Positions 54,754 to 64,000 of a stretch of 64,000 bases of DNA are shown piece after piece; within the stretch, counting starts at the first letter, position 1, and the number at the start of each line of letters is the position of its first letter. Source of the stretch: Bradyrhizobium sp. AS23.2 (GTDB taxonomy: Bacteria; Pseudomonadota; Alphaproteobacteria; Rhizobiales; Xanthobacteraceae); NCBI RefSeq assembly GCF_001908185.1, contig NZ_LGHM01000034.1, forward strand, positions 1 through 64,000, in the 5' to 3' direction. The notes below the pieces were generated by a model. The model was not told where the DNA came from and did not search any database. It was given only the letters and a program-made list of their open reading frames with translations. The translations under genes were made by a program, and so were the position numbers.

Positions 54754-55947
54754 ATGGCTGCGGACAATCCGCGGGGCGCGATGTTTCGTGTCATCTTGCC
54801 GAACCAGCACAGCCGCGTCACCAATGCCGAGCTGTTCTTCGACCTCGTCTTCGTCTTCGCCGTCACGCAAATCTCGCACGCGCTGCTGCACCATTTCACG
54901 CCGCTCGGCGCGGTCGAGGTCACGCTGCTGTTTCTGGCGGTATGGTGGGTGTGGGTCTATACGGCCTGGGTCACCAACTGGCTCAATCCCGAGCTGACGC
55001 CGGTCCGCATCCTGCTCTTCCTGATGATGCTGGGCGGCCTCGTGCTGTCGACCACGATCCCGACCGCCTTCGAGGGGCGGGGCCTGTGGTTCGCAATCGC
55101 CTATGCGACCATGCAGGTCGGACGCACCGCCTTCTGGCTGTTTGCGACCCCGCGCCATCGAACGGCGGTCCGGCACAACGCGATCCGCATCCTGGTCTGG
55201 CTCTCCGGCTCCGCGATCTTCTGGATCCTCGGCGGTCTCGCGCACGGGGAGGAGAGGCTATGGTTCTGGATCGCGGCGGTGACGATCGAGTACGTCTCGC
55301 CGGCGGTTCGCTTCTGGGTCCCGAATCTGGGGTTCTCGTCGGTCGAGGCCTGGGCCGTCGAAGGCGGCCACATGGCCGAGCGCTGCGCCGGCTTCATCAT
55401 CATCGCACTCGGTGAAGCCGTCGTCGTCAACGGCGCGACCTTTGCCGAGTTGGATTGGACCACTGACAACATCCTCGCCTTCGTCTCGGCGCTGGTCGGC
55501 GCCATCGCGATGTGGTGGGTCTATTTCCACAAGGGCGCGGAGGCCGGCTCCGAGCGCATCTCAAAGTCTGCCGAATCCGGCCGGCTGGCGCGGCTCGCCT
55601 ACACCTATCTGCACATGCCGATCGTCGCCGGCATCATCCTGACCGCGGTGTCGGACGAGCTGGTGCTCAAGCATCCGGCGGGCCATTCCGACGTCAGGAC
55701 GATCGTGAGCACGATCGGCGGGCCGCTGGTGTTTTTGGTCGGCACCATCCTGTTCAAGTACTCGATCCGCGGCTTCCTGCAGCTGTCGCACGGCATCGGC
55801 ATCATCCTGCTTCTGCTGCTGAGCTGGTTTGCATCGGAGCTGTCGCCGCTCTGGCTGTCGGTTGCGACCACCGCGATCATGATCGTGGTCGCGGTGTGGG
55901 AGTCGGTGTCGCTGGGGTCGACGCCGCAGGAGGCCGAGGAGCATTGA
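54754..55947 (+). CDS. Low temperature requirement protein A family
   Basis: 397 residues with about ten membrane helices. The LtrA hallmarks are VTNAELFFDLVFVFAVTQISH, FIIIALGEAVVVNGATFAEL and YFHKGAEAGSERISKS. Family role is unclear (low-temperature growth in Listeria). It begins 26 bases after bolA on the same strand. Confidence 0.93.
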   Translation: MAADNPRGAMFRVILPNQHSRVTNAELFFDLVFVFAVTQISHALLHHFTPLGAVEVTLLFLAVWWVWVYTAWVTNWLNPELTPVRILLFLMMLGGLVLSTTIPTAFEGRGLWFAIAYATMQVGRTAFWLFATPRHRTAVRHNAIRILVWLSGSAIFWILGGLAHGEERLWFWIAAVTIEYVSPAVRFWVPNLGFSSVEAWAVEGGHMAERCAGFIIIALGEAVVVNGATFAELDWTTDNILAFVSALVGAIAMWWVYFHKGAEAGSERISKSAESGRLARLAYTYLHMPIVAGIILTAVSDELVLKHPAGHSDVRTIVSTIGGPLVFLVGTILFKYSIRGFLQLSHGIGIILLLLLSWFASELSPLWLSVATTAIMIVVAVWESVSLGSTPQEAEEH

Positions 55948-56005
55948 ACCGCGCGCGGCCGGGACGCGTCTAACGACGAACCGCTCTCTGCCGACGTAGG
56001 TTTCA

Positions 56006-56623
56006 GTGAGACTTCAGTTCACGCTTCTGCTGGCATGTTGTGTCACGCTGGCTGGTCCGATTGCCGGTGCCGGAAGCCCAGGCACGATCGACGAACTCCG
56101 GCAGAGTTTTACGGTCGGCGGCGAGCCGGTCCCGCCGAACGTCTTTCGCGACATGGGCGACGGCGATCTCGCCGATTCCGGCAGCATCATCGTCACGATC
56201 GATGTCAAGGCCGCGACCGGCAGCAATCTCTATGCCGATCCGATCAAGCGCAACGGTGCCTGGGTCGCGCAGCGCAGGGCCAGTCCGGGCGACAAAGGTC
56301 TCACCGAAGAGGAGGCCTATCGCTATATCGGGGTGACCGCGAACAAGCTGCTCATCCTCATTACGAGTTACAGTGGCGGCGGGTCGGGCGTGTTTTACTC
56401 GCTGCATATTCTCACGGCCGAACCGGCGCGCGCCTTCGATGGCGAAGGCAAGCCCTACGAACGATTGAACCTCACCACCATCCGCAGCGTCGCGCTTGGT
56501 GACCGCTGGAATGGCGAGGTCAGGATCGACGGCAACGCCGTTGTGGTTAAGACGACCGGCGGTATCCCGGCCGGTCATGCGCGCAAGCCCTCAACCATGA
56601 CGATCGAGGCCGAGCGCCCCTAA
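56006..56623 (+). CDS. Secreted protein of unknown function
   Basis: 205 residues from GTG 56006 with a signal peptide (LLLACCVTLAGPIAGAG). The mature part is beta-rich with LADSGSIIVTIDVKAATGSN and LLILITSYSGGGSGVFYSL. No family recognised. Ends just before repeat R4. Confidence 0.7.
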   Translation: MRLQFTLLLACCVTLAGPIAGAGSPGTIDELRQSFTVGGEPVPPNVFRDMGDGDLADSGSIIVTIDVKAATGSNLYADPIKRNGAWVAQRRASPGDKGLTEEEAYRYIGVTANKLLILITSYSGGGSGVFYSLHILTAEPARAFDGEGKPYERLNLTTIRSVALGDRWNGEVRIDGNAVVVKTTGGIPAGHARKPSTMTIEAERP

Positions 56624-56741
56624 AGCGCGATGAATCGTCATCGCACTTTAGGTTATTGTTTGGAGCATGATCTCCGTGCAAACGCGTTCCGCGTTTGTCG
56701 CGAGGGAAAACCGCTTCACACTTTTCCGGATCATGCTCTAG
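56621..56741. repeat. Repeat R4, copy 1
   Basis: TAAAGCGCGATG, a TAGGTTATTGTTTGGAGCAT segment and the end TTTTCCGGATCATGCTCTAG. It lies next to the 3' end of egtD. A shorter version is at 57772-57860 on the other side of egtD in the same orientation. Confidence 0.75.
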
Positions 56742-56750
56742 CGGCTCCCG

Positions 56751-57722
56751 TCACTCCGCAGCTTCCAGCGCGTGCACCGAGAACATCCTGGCCGCATCCG
56801 TCCAGCTCTCGCGCACCCGCCAGCCGGCGCTATGCGCCAGCGCGGCGAAACGCTCGATGCTGTATTTGTAGCTGTTCTCGGTGTGGATGCTCTCGCCCGG
56901 CCGGAACGAGAAGCTGGTGCCCAGCAGCCGCACGGTCTGGCTCTTCCTGCTGATCAGGTGCATCTCGATGCGGTGCCGCTCGCGATTGTAGATCGCCCGA
57001 TGAGTGAAGGCGGAGAGATCGAAATTGCCGCCCAGCTCGCGATTGATGCGCACGAGCACATTGAGGTTGAAGCGCGCGGTGACGCCGGCCGCATCGTTAT
57101 AGGCGTCGTGGAGCACGCGCTCTTCCTTCTCGAGGTCGGCGCCGATGATCATCAGCGCACCCTGGCCCAGAATCTCGCGCGCGCTCTTCAGGAAGGCCTG
57201 CGCTTCGTGCGGCTCGAAATTGCCGATGGTCGAGCCCGGGAAGAAGCCGACCTTGGGCCGCGATGCGACCGCCTTCGGCAGCTCGAACGGCGTGGTGAAG
57301 TCGGCCGCCACCGGATAGATGCCGAGCGACGGAAAGTCCCGCTTCAGGCCGTTCGCCTGCGCATTCAGGAAGTCGCCGGAGATGTCGACGGGCACATAGG
57401 CTGCGAACTTGCAATGGTTGAGCAGAAGGCGGACTTTCGTAGTCGCGCCTGCGCCGAACTCGACCAGCGCCGCGTGCTCCGGAATGATTTTCGCGATCTC
57501 GCTGCCGCGCTCCTTCAGGATCGCAAGCTCGGTGCGCGTCGGATAATATTCCGGCAGGCGCGTGATCGCCTCGAACAATTCCGATCCGGTTGCGTCGTAG
57601 AAATATTTCGGCGACAGCTTTTTCGGCTGCTGCGAGAGGTCTTCGATGGCCTCGCGGGCAAAGGTGGTCGTCTGCTCGTCGGGGAGATGGGCTTCGGCCA
57701 AAGCGCTGGCGTGCACATTCAT
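56751..57722 (-). CDS. egtD: L-histidine N-alpha-methyltransferase
   Basis: 323 residues. EgtD motifs: SPKYFYDATGSELFEAITRL, YYPTRTELAIL, EFGAGATTKVRLLL (AdoMet site) and GFFPGSTIGNFEPHEA. It trimethylates histidine to hercynine, the first step to ergothioneine. It lies downstream of egtB on the same strand, and each end is bounded by a copy of repeat R4. Confidence 0.95.
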   Translation of the reverse strand: MNVHASALAEAHLPDEQTTTFAREAIEDLSQQPKKLSPKYFYDATGSELFEAITRLPEYYPTRTELAILKERGSEIAKIIPEHAALVEFGAGATTKVRLLLNHCKFAAYVPVDISGDFLNAQANGLKRDFPSLGIYPVAADFTTPFELPKAVASRPKVGFFPGSTIGNFEPHEAQAFLKSAREILGQGALMIIGADLEKEERVLHDAYNDAAGVTARFNLNVLVRINRELGGNFDLSAFTHRAIYNRERHRIEMHLISRKSQTVRLLGTSFSFRPGESIHTENSYKYSIERFAALAHSAGWRVRESWTDAARMFSVHALEAAE

Positions 57723-57771
57723 GATACTCTCCTGAACGCGCTGTCCGGCGCGCGGTTGTCGTCGGATGAGG

Positions 57772-57860
57772 CCTAAGGCGTGATGAGATTGCGCCTTAGG
57801 TTATTGTTTGAGCATGATCTTTTGGAAAACTGCTGCACACTTTTCCGGATCATGCTCTAG
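57772..57860. repeat. Repeat R4, copy 2
   Basis: CCTAAGGCGTGATGAGATTG, CGCCTTAGGTTATTGTTTGA, GCATGATC and the end TTTTCCGGATCATGCTCTAG. It sits between egtB and egtD. Its final CTAG contains the TAG stop of egtB (57857-57859). Confidence 0.75.
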
Positions 57861-59104
57861 TCGTAGTCGGCGAGCCGCAGTCCCGTGAACTGCCAGCGAT
57901 GGTGCGGATAGAAGAAGTTACGGTAGGTGATACGGGTATGCCCTTCCGGGGTTGCAAGGGAGGAGCCGCGCAGCACGAGCTGGTTGACCATGAACTTGCC
58001 GTTGTACTCGCCGAGTGCGCCTTCGACGGCACGATAGCCGGGGTAGGGGGAGTACGAGCTGCGGGTCCATTGCCAGACAATGCCGAAGGCATCATTGAGC
58101 GCGCCCGCGCGTGCCGCGACCTCCCATTCCATCTCGGTCGGCAGATGTTTTCCGGCCCAGCGGGCGAAGGCGTCGGCTTCGTAATAGCTGATGTGGCAGA
58201 CCGCCGCGTCGGGATCGACCGGCTTGAGGCCGGCCAGCGTCATCACGTGCCACTGGCCGTCGATCTCGCGCCAATGGCCCGGGGCTTCCCAGCCCTCGTT
58301 GTTCACGGCGGCAAAGCCGTCCATCAGCCACAAGGTTGCGGTCCGGTAGCCGCCGTCACGCATGAAGGCGAGCCACTCGCCATTGGTGACGAGATTGCGC
58401 GCGACCTTGACAGGGCCGACCAGGGCGCGATGGGCGGGCTTCTCGTTGTCGAAATGGAAGCTGTCCTCGACATGGCCGACGGTGTGGATGCCCTCGTTCA
58501 GCATCAGCCAGTCCTCACCGGTGCGTGTCGCGGCCGGGAAGCGCCAGTCCGGATCGTAGGCCGGCGGGATCGGGTTCTGCGCGAAGGCGTGCAGGATGTC
58601 GGTGAACATCAATTCCTGATGCTGCTGCTCGTGATTGAGCCCGACCTCGATCAGCGGCGCGATCTCGCGAAGCTTGTCCTCGCCGGCCTCGCGGAAGAAT
58701 TTTACGACCGCAGCATCGACATAGCTGCGGTAGGCGCCGACCTGATCGGCGCTCGGGCGGGTGATGTCGCCGCGGCGATGCCGCGCATGACGCGGGCCGG
58801 CGCTGACGTAATAGGAATTGAACAGGAAGGCGAAGTCGGGATGGAAGGGGCGGTATTCCGTAGAGTGCTCGCCGAGCAGGAATTGCTCCCAGAACCAGGT
58901 GGTGTGAGCCCGGTGCCACTTCGTGGGGCTCGCATCGGGCATGGACTGGATCTGCTGGTCCTCGGGCGACAACGGCGCGGCGCGGCGCTCGGTCTCGTCA
59001 CGGACGGCGAGATACGCCTCTTCCAGCCTCCGGGCGAGGCCGCCCAAACCGGCCGACGGTGACGAAAGCGGGGAGGTGGCCGTAGCGGAGGCTTGTTTCG
59101 TCAC
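57857..59104 (-). CDS. egtB: Ergothioneine biosynthesis sulfoxide synthase EgtB
   Basis: 415 residues from GTG 59104, which has GGAG six bases upstream. The N-terminal DinB-like part carries iron ligands (WHRAHTTWFWEQF and GLNHEQQHQELMFTD, a HxxxHxE-type set). The C-terminal formylglycine-generating-enzyme-like part has LPTEMEWEVAARAG, VWQWTRSSYSPYPGY and RITYRNFFYPHHRWQFTGLR. It joins a thiol to hercynine. Longer in-frame starts exist up to 59227 but are not conserved. Confidence 0.94.
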   Translation of the reverse strand: MTKQASATATSPLSSPSAGLGGLARRLEEAYLAVRDETERRAAPLSPEDQQIQSMPDASPTKWHRAHTTWFWEQFLLGEHSTEYRPFHPDFAFLFNSYYVSAGPRHARHRRGDITRPSADQVGAYRSYVDAAVVKFFREAGEDKLREIAPLIEVGLNHEQQHQELMFTDILHAFAQNPIPPAYDPDWRFPAATRTGEDWLMLNEGIHTVGHVEDSFHFDNEKPAHRALVGPVKVARNLVTNGEWLAFMRDGGYRTATLWLMDGFAAVNNEGWEAPGHWREIDGQWHVMTLAGLKPVDPDAAVCHISYYEADAFARWAGKHLPTEMEWEVAARAGALNDAFGIVWQWTRSSYSPYPGYRAVEGALGEYNGKFMVNQLVLRGSSLATPEGHTRITYRNFFYPHHRWQFTGLRLADYD

Positions 59105-59395
59105 GTTTTTCTCCAGACAAGACGAGAGAACGTTGTTGGCGCCGCCCGGTTCCAAAGCCGGGGTTCGTCCTAAATGGGGCCTCCGTAACGGGATAAAAGT
59201 CCTCTCCGGCGTTAATATTAGTGTCATCAGCCCATCGGCCCGGCGCCGCCCAGGCCGGCTGCCCCGGCACAGTTCGCCGCCATTTTACTTTGGATGCACA
59301 ACGGTTTGGGCTACATATATAGGCAAGTATCGGGTTAGATCGGCTGAGCCGGCCCGAAGCGATTGGTGAGGGCTCTGCCCCAGAAGGACACGGAT

Positions 59396-59722
<327 letters not shown>

Positions 59723-59725
59723 TAC

Positions 59726-60280
59726 GTGACCCAGCTGACGCGCCGCATCGGCGGCGCCGAACTCGAGGTCATTGTTGCTGACATCACCACACTGAGCGTT
59801 GACGCAATCGTCAACGCGGCCAATTCGTCTCTCCTCGGCGGGGGCGGCGTCGATGGTGCGATCCATCGGGCGGCCGGGCCCGAGCTCGTCGCCGAATGCC
59901 GCATGCTCCGCGGCTGCAAGACGGGCGATGCCAAGATCACCAAAGGCTACCTTCTGCCCGCGCGCCATGTGATCCACGCGGTCGGCCCGGTCTGGCACGG
60001 CGGCGGCCGCGGTGAGGCGGAAGCGCTGCGCTCCTGCTATCGCCGCGCCCTTGAGCTCTGCCAGGCTAATCAACTGAACTCGCTGGCGTTCTCCGCGATC
60101 TCGACCGGCGTGTATCACTTTCCCGCCGACCAGGCCGCGAAGATTGCGGTCCATGCGACGATAGAGGCCCTACCGGCTGCGCCCTCGGTCACCCGGGTCA
60201 TATTTTGTTGTTTCTCGGAGCGAAGCGCCGGTCTCCACACAGACATTTTGGCGGGGTACGGCAGCCCTTGTGCCCGTTGA
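59726..60280 (+). CDS. Macrodomain protein (O-acetyl-ADP-ribose deacetylase type)
   Basis: 184 residues from GTG 59726, three bases after grxD. Motif NAANSSLLGGGGVDGAIH is the ADP-ribose loop, then ARHVIHAVGPVWHGG and AFSAISTGVYHFPADQAAK. It removes acetyl or ADP-ribose groups. Operon partner of grxD. Confidence 0.94.
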   Translation: MTQLTRRIGGAELEVIVADITTLSVDAIVNAANSSLLGGGGVDGAIHRAAGPELVAECRMLRGCKTGDAKITKGYLLPARHVIHAVGPVWHGGGRGEAEALRSCYRRALELCQANQLNSLAFSAISTGVYHFPADQAAKIAVHATIEALPAAPSVTRVIFCCFSERSAGLHTDILAGYGSPCAR

Positions 60281-60323
60281 CGCCGTCAGTACACTCCGCC
60301 GGACCATGTTCCGGGGAGGGGAT

Positions 60324-61604
60324 ATGATTTCACGTTCTGGACGTGTGTTGGCCTGCGGCGCGCTGATGTCGCTTGGCGCAATGTCGTTCGCGCGGGCGGA
60401 GGGCACCTACGAGATTCCGGCCGGCGCGCATTTCAATCAGGAGAAGCTCGCCAAGGTCAGCGAGTTCTTCAAGAACGAGGTCGCGACCGGCAAGATCGCC
60501 GGCGCGACCGTTCTGATTCAGCAGCACGGCAAGCCGGTCTACCACGAAGCCTTCGGTGTGCAGGACGTGGTCAGCAAGGCGCCGATCACCGACAAGACGA
60601 TCTTCCGCCTGTTCTCGATGACCAAGGCGATCACCGCTGTCGTCGCGATGCAACTGGTCGAGGACGGCAAGATCAAGCTCGACGATCCCGTCTCGAAGTA
60701 CATTCCGTCCTTCGCCAATGTGAAGGTCGGTGTCGAGAAGAAGGCCGAGGACGGCACCAAGTCGCTCGAGCTCGTGCCACTGAGCCGGCCGATCACGGTG
60801 CACGACCTGATGACGCACACCTCGGGCATCACCTATGGTTTCTATGGCAACAGTCTGGTCCGCAAAGCCTATCGTGACGCGAATATCTACGCCGGCGATT
60901 TCGACCTCGCCGAGTTCGCCGAGCGCATCGCCAAGCTGCCGCTGCACAACCAGCCGGGCGCGCTCTGGCAATATGGACACTCCACCGACATCCTGGCACG
61001 CGTCATGGAGATTGCGGCCGGCAAGCCGCTGCTCGATATCGAGCGGGAGAAGCTGCTCGGTCCGCTCGGCATGGTCGACACCGGCTTCTTCGTCACGGAT
61101 CCCGAGAAACAGAAGCTCCTGGCGCAACCGGTGCCGAACGACAGCGATTTCCGGGTCGGCCGGATCAACGATCCGACCGTCGTAAAAAAATGGCAGTCGG
61201 CCAGCGGCGGCATGGTCTCGACCATGTCGGACTATGAGCGCTTTGCGCAGATGCTGCTCAACGGTGGCAGCTTCGAGGGTAAGACCATCCTCAAGCCCGA
61301 GACCTTCAAGCTGATGGTGACCGATCAGGTCGGTCCGGGCTCCGGCGTCGATCGCGACTATTACTACTTCCCCGGCGACGGCTTCGGTTTCGGGCTCGGC
61401 CTTGCGGTCCGCACTGATCCCGGCAACGCCAAGCCGCCGCCCGGCGATCTCGGCGAATTGAAGTGGGACGGCGCCTCCGGCTGCTATTTCGTGATCGACC
61501 CCAAGCAGGACATGTTCTTCGTCCTCCTGGAGCAGACGCCGACCGAGCGCCAGCGCGTGCAGCGGACACTGAAGCAGTTGGTCTATGAAGCCATGGAGAA
61601 GTGA
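60324..61604 (+). CDS. Beta-lactamase-fold serine hydrolase, copy 1
   Basis: 426 residues from ATG 60324 with GGGGAGGGG just ahead. A signal peptide (cut after ARA) leads to the class C-like fold: SxxK motif SMTK (Ser98), YGHSTD and the GASGCYFVIDP region near the end. Such secreted esterases act on esters or peptidoglycan-like substrates. The next gene is a paralogue; the stop and next start are two bases apart. Confidence 0.9.
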   Translation: MISRSGRVLACGALMSLGAMSFARAEGTYEIPAGAHFNQEKLAKVSEFFKNEVATGKIAGATVLIQQHGKPVYHEAFGVQDVVSKAPITDKTIFRLFSMTKAITAVVAMQLVEDGKIKLDDPVSKYIPSFANVKVGVEKKAEDGTKSLELVPLSRPITVHDLMTHTSGITYGFYGNSLVRKAYRDANIYAGDFDLAEFAERIAKLPLHNQPGALWQYGHSTDILARVMEIAAGKPLLDIEREKLLGPLGMVDTGFFVTDPEKQKLLAQPVPNDSDFRVGRINDPTVVKKWQSASGGMVSTMSDYERFAQMLLNGGSFEGKTILKPETFKLMVTDQVGPGSGVDRDYYYFPGDGFGFGLGLAVRTDPGNAKPPPGDLGELKWDGASGCYFVIDPKQDMFFVLLEQTPTERQRVQRTLKQLVYEAMEK

Positions 61605-61605
61605 T

Positions 61606-62868
61606 ATGTGCGGGCGCCGCGCATTCCTCGCGGCGCTCGTCCTTCTCGCCGGTGCATTCGGTGCGAAGGCAGGTCCTGAGGGCCGCGCCGCGCACAATCT
61701 CTCGCCTGAAGGCCTGGCAAAAGTCTCCGACTACATCAGGAACGAGGTCGCAACCGGCAAGTTTCCGGGCGCGATCCTGCTGCTCCAGCAGCACGGTAAG
61801 CCGGTTTATTACGAGAATTTCGGTGTCCGCGATGTCGCGACCGAGATATCGATGAGTGCGGACACGATCTTCCGCCTCTATTCGATGTCGAAGCCGATCA
61901 CGTCAGTCATGGCGATGATGCTGGTCGAGGAGGGCAAGCTCACGCTCGACGATCCCGTCTCGAAATACATTCCGGCCTTCGCCGGCATGAAGGTCGGCGT
62001 CGAGAAGAAGTCCGAGGATGGCAAGATCGCGCTGGGGCTCGAGCCGGTCAATCGTCCGGTTACGATCAAGGATCTGCTGCGCCACACCTCCGGGCTACCT
62101 TACGGCTATCATGGCGGAGGCGCGGTGCGCGAGCTCTATGCCGACGCCAACCTTTTCAACAGCGAACTGAGCAATGCCGAGTTCGTCGCGAAGATCGCGA
62201 CGCTGCCGCTGGTCGAGCAGCCCGGTACGATGTGGGACTACGGCCACTCCACCGACGTACTCGCCCGCGTCGTGGAGGTGATTTCCGGAAAGACATTGCT
62301 GCAGTTCGAGAAGGAGCGGCTGCTCGATCCGCTCGGCATGAACGAGACGGCGTTCTTCGTCGCCGATCCCGCCAAATTCCCGCGCATTGCCGAACCGATG
62401 CCGGAGGACCGCAACATCAATCCGACGACGCGGCTCCGCGAAATCAGGCGGCCGCTGAAATGGGAATCGGGCGGCGGCGGCATGGTCGGCACGATCGGCG
62501 ACTACGCCCGCTTCGCACAAATGCTGCTGAATGGCGGGACCTATGAAGGCCGGCGCTATCTCAAGCCCGAAACCATTGCGCTGATGGCGTCGGATCATAT
62601 CGGACCCGAGACCAGAATCGCGCGCGACCAGAACTATTATCCGGGCGGGAGTTCCGGCTTCGGCCTCGGCTTCGCCGTGCGCACTTCGGTGCCGCAGGGC
62701 ACCTCGTGGCCACTTGGCGAATATCGCTGGGACGGCGTCGGCGGCACGTTCTTCTTCATCGATCCCGAAGACGATCTGTTCGGGATCTTCATGGCGCAGA
62801 CCCCCTCGCAGCGCGGCCGGATTCAACTGGCTTTGAAGACGCTGATCTATCAGGCGATGGGGCGCTGA
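61606..62868 (+). CDS. Beta-lactamase-fold serine hydrolase, copy 2
   Basis: 420 residues from ATG 61606. It has the same layout as copy 1: signal peptide, SMSK (Ser93-Lys96), YGHSTD and FFFIDPEDDLFGIFM. By eye it is about half identical to copy 1, so it is an old duplication. It is followed by the convergent AraC gene. Confidence 0.9.
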   Translation: MCGRRAFLAALVLLAGAFGAKAGPEGRAAHNLSPEGLAKVSDYIRNEVATGKFPGAILLLQQHGKPVYYENFGVRDVATEISMSADTIFRLYSMSKPITSVMAMMLVEEGKLTLDDPVSKYIPAFAGMKVGVEKKSEDGKIALGLEPVNRPVTIKDLLRHTSGLPYGYHGGGAVRELYADANLFNSELSNAEFVAKIATLPLVEQPGTMWDYGHSTDVLARVVEVISGKTLLQFEKERLLDPLGMNETAFFVADPAKFPRIAEPMPEDRNINPTTRLREIRRPLKWESGGGGMVGTIGDYARFAQMLLNGGTYEGRRYLKPETIALMASDHIGPETRIARDQNYYPGGSSGFGLGFAVRTSVPQGTSWPLGEYRWDGVGGTFFFIDPEDDLFGIFMAQTPSQRGRIQLALKTLIYQAMGR

Positions 62869-62958
62869 TCCCGTCGTTTGGCGGTTTTCGTAGCCCAGAT
62901 GGAGCCAACTAGCTAACCGAGTTCGAGTGGGAGTTTGCGCCTGGCCGTAGCGTTGTCG

Positions 62959-63990
62959 CTAGGCGTTGGACCCACGTACTGGGTGTAACCGGGCAAAATG
63001 GGCCTGCATGCCGGAGATCCGTCCGTCAACGACGATCGGGGCTCCGCCTTCAGATCTCGCCTCGCTAGGCGTTATGCCAAACCGGGCGCGAAAGGCCCCC
63101 AAGAAGTGGCTGCTGCTCGAAAAGCCCAGGTCGTGGGCGATCTCGGTGATCGACCGCACCGCGCCGCGGGGCCGGCGGAGTTCCTGATAAGCCGCATCCA
63201 GCCGCCTGTCGCGTATGAGCGTCACCACTCCGCCATCGGCAGCGAACATCCGGTAGAGGTGCGCACGCGAGACGCGGAAGCGGCGCATCAGCAGGGCGGG
63301 GCCAAGCTCCCGTTCGGCGAGATTCGCTTCAATGAAGTCCAGCACGCGCCGCCGCAGGATTTGCGACAGCATGCGATCATCCGGCACCTCGTCGATTGCG
63401 TGGCGCCCGAGTGTTGCAGCGAGCAGGGCGATCGATGCTTCCTCGATGGCGAGTGCGTCCGCGTTGCCGATGTTCGCCGGCAGGTGGTAAAGGCCCCTGA
63501 TGAAATCGGCGAGCAGCCGTGTCGCCGGTGACACTGCCTTCAGCACCGCGCCGTGCAGTCGTCGTCCGCCTGCAGCTTTGTCGATCTGCTCGCGCGGCAG
63601 GACGACCGACAGAGTCGAGCCCGACGACGCGGAGCTCGACCACATTAGGCCAAGATCGAAAATGGTCACGTCGCCAGGCTCGATGGAGATCGCGCGACCG
63701 TCGCAATCTCCCATGGTCTCACCGCTCAAGCGCAACTGCACGACGTAAAGATTATGGAGTCCGCTTCGACGAATGATGAGCTGATCCCGACAGTAGCGCT
63801 GCGCATTGAACGTTGCTCGACAGAGCGAAAGTGCGCCGATGAACCGCGAACTGACCGAACCTTCAAGGAGCAATTCGCGGCGATCATCGAGGGGTTGAGT
63901 ATCGAAGAACGGTCGCGTGACCTCGCGCCAGTAGTCGTTGCGATGGCTCGGCTCGATCAGGTCTGTCGACAGAAACAATTTGTCCTGCAT
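62959..63990 (-). CDS. AraC-family transcription regulator
   Basis: 343 residues. The N-terminal part is the AraC-binding-like domain (DYWREVTRPFFD, then GDVTIFDL), and the C-terminal AraC DNA-binding helices are ERELGPALLMRRFRVSRAHLYRMFAADGG and SITEIAHDLGFSSSSHFLGAFRARFG. Members respond to aromatic or alkyl compounds. It is convergent with the hydrolase pair. The start lies ten bases from the window edge. Confidence 0.9.
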   Translation of the reverse strand: MQDKLFLSTDLIEPSHRNDYWREVTRPFFDTQPLDDRRELLLEGSVSSRFIGALSLCRATFNAQRYCRDQLIIRRSGLHNLYVVQLRLSGETMGDCDGRAISIEPGDVTIFDLGLMWSSSASSGSTLSVVLPREQIDKAAGGRRLHGAVLKAVSPATRLLADFIRGLYHLPANIGNADALAIEEASIALLAATLGRHAIDEVPDDRMLSQILRRRVLDFIEANLAERELGPALLMRRFRVSRAHLYRMFAADGGVVTLIRDRRLDAAYQELRRPRGAVRSITEIAHDLGFSSSSHFLGAFRARFGITPSEARSEGGAPIVVDGRISGMQAHFARLHPVRGSNA

Positions 63991-64000
63991 TTTTTCTAAC

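Overview
The window looks like chromosome of an alphaproteobacterium of the Bradyrhizobium type. The protein set points there: recA with its associated small proteins, a gcvTHP operon, alaS, icd, a TrmJ–DUF559 fusion, purC-purS-purQ and purL, an F1-ATPase zeta inhibitor, and DUF3303/DUF3455/DUF1476 proteins. So do the high GC content, the GAAC-N7-GAAC SOS box ahead of recA, and the many short palindromic intergenic repeats. This is inference from sequence recognition; no database search was run.

Layout. (1) 1-8.2 kb is an accessory region: the end of a GrpB-like gene, a GNAT acetyltransferase, and relics of an integrative conjugative element (a frameshifted C-terminal piece of a DUF3363 relaxase and a TraG/VirD4 gene cut off after its Walker A region). 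Between the two relics lies an apparent cargo unit on the minus strand: a GSU2403-type nucleotidyltransferase with a DUF1488-like tail, a small membrane protein and a membrane-anchored DUF2235 hydrolase. Two identical perfect palindromes (TTATACTCA-N10-TGAGTATAA) stand at its head. (2) 8.4-20 kb is core-like: an XRE/MmyB regulator, a FrnE-like DsbA protein, a GNAT protein, a BigR/SqrR-type persulfide-sensing module with two YeeE/YedE halves and an AhpD-like protein, a PQQ dehydrogenase, HdeA-like, PilZ and thioesterase genes, and several small secreted proteins. (3) 20-24.8 kb is gene-poor. It holds two tandem related minus-strand small RNA candidates, several very small proteins, and an inverted pair of 100-bp repeats. 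(4) 24.9-29.1 kb has recA with its SOS box and terminator, then three tandem DUF1835-type paralogues, the third with a frameshift. (5) 29.2-43.8 kb carries gcvP-gcvH-gcvT behind a tandem glycine riboswitch, alaS, a frameshifted MloK1-like potassium channel, a lone Imm5-type immunity protein lying between two halves of a repeat, DUF3303, DUF3455, icd, trmJ-DUF559, cynS and the zeta inhibitor. (6) 44-51 kb contains the purine genes purC, purS, a coiled-coil small protein, purQ (overlapping a Bug-type binding protein), an EamA transporter, a thioesterase and purL. (7) 51-64 kb contains an acyltransferase-3, DUF1328, an alpha/beta hydrolase, DUF427, bolA, ltrA, egtD-egtB for ergothioneine, the CGFS glutaredoxin grxD, a macrodomain protein, two tandem beta-lactamase-fold serine hydrolases and an AraC regulator.

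How the parts work together. The gcv operon is switched by glycine through its riboswitch. The ArsR/YeeE/AhpD-like group is probably a sulfide/persulfide response. BolA and Grx4 are partners in iron-sulfur handling. EgtB/EgtD start ergothioneine synthesis. PurC, PurS, PurQ and PurL act in consecutive steps of purine synthesis, PurS-PurQ-PurL forming one FGAM synthetase. The least explained parts are the palindrome-controlled cargo unit at 2.1-7.1 kb, the tandem small RNAs at 20.0-20.3 kb, and the repeat-bounded genes.
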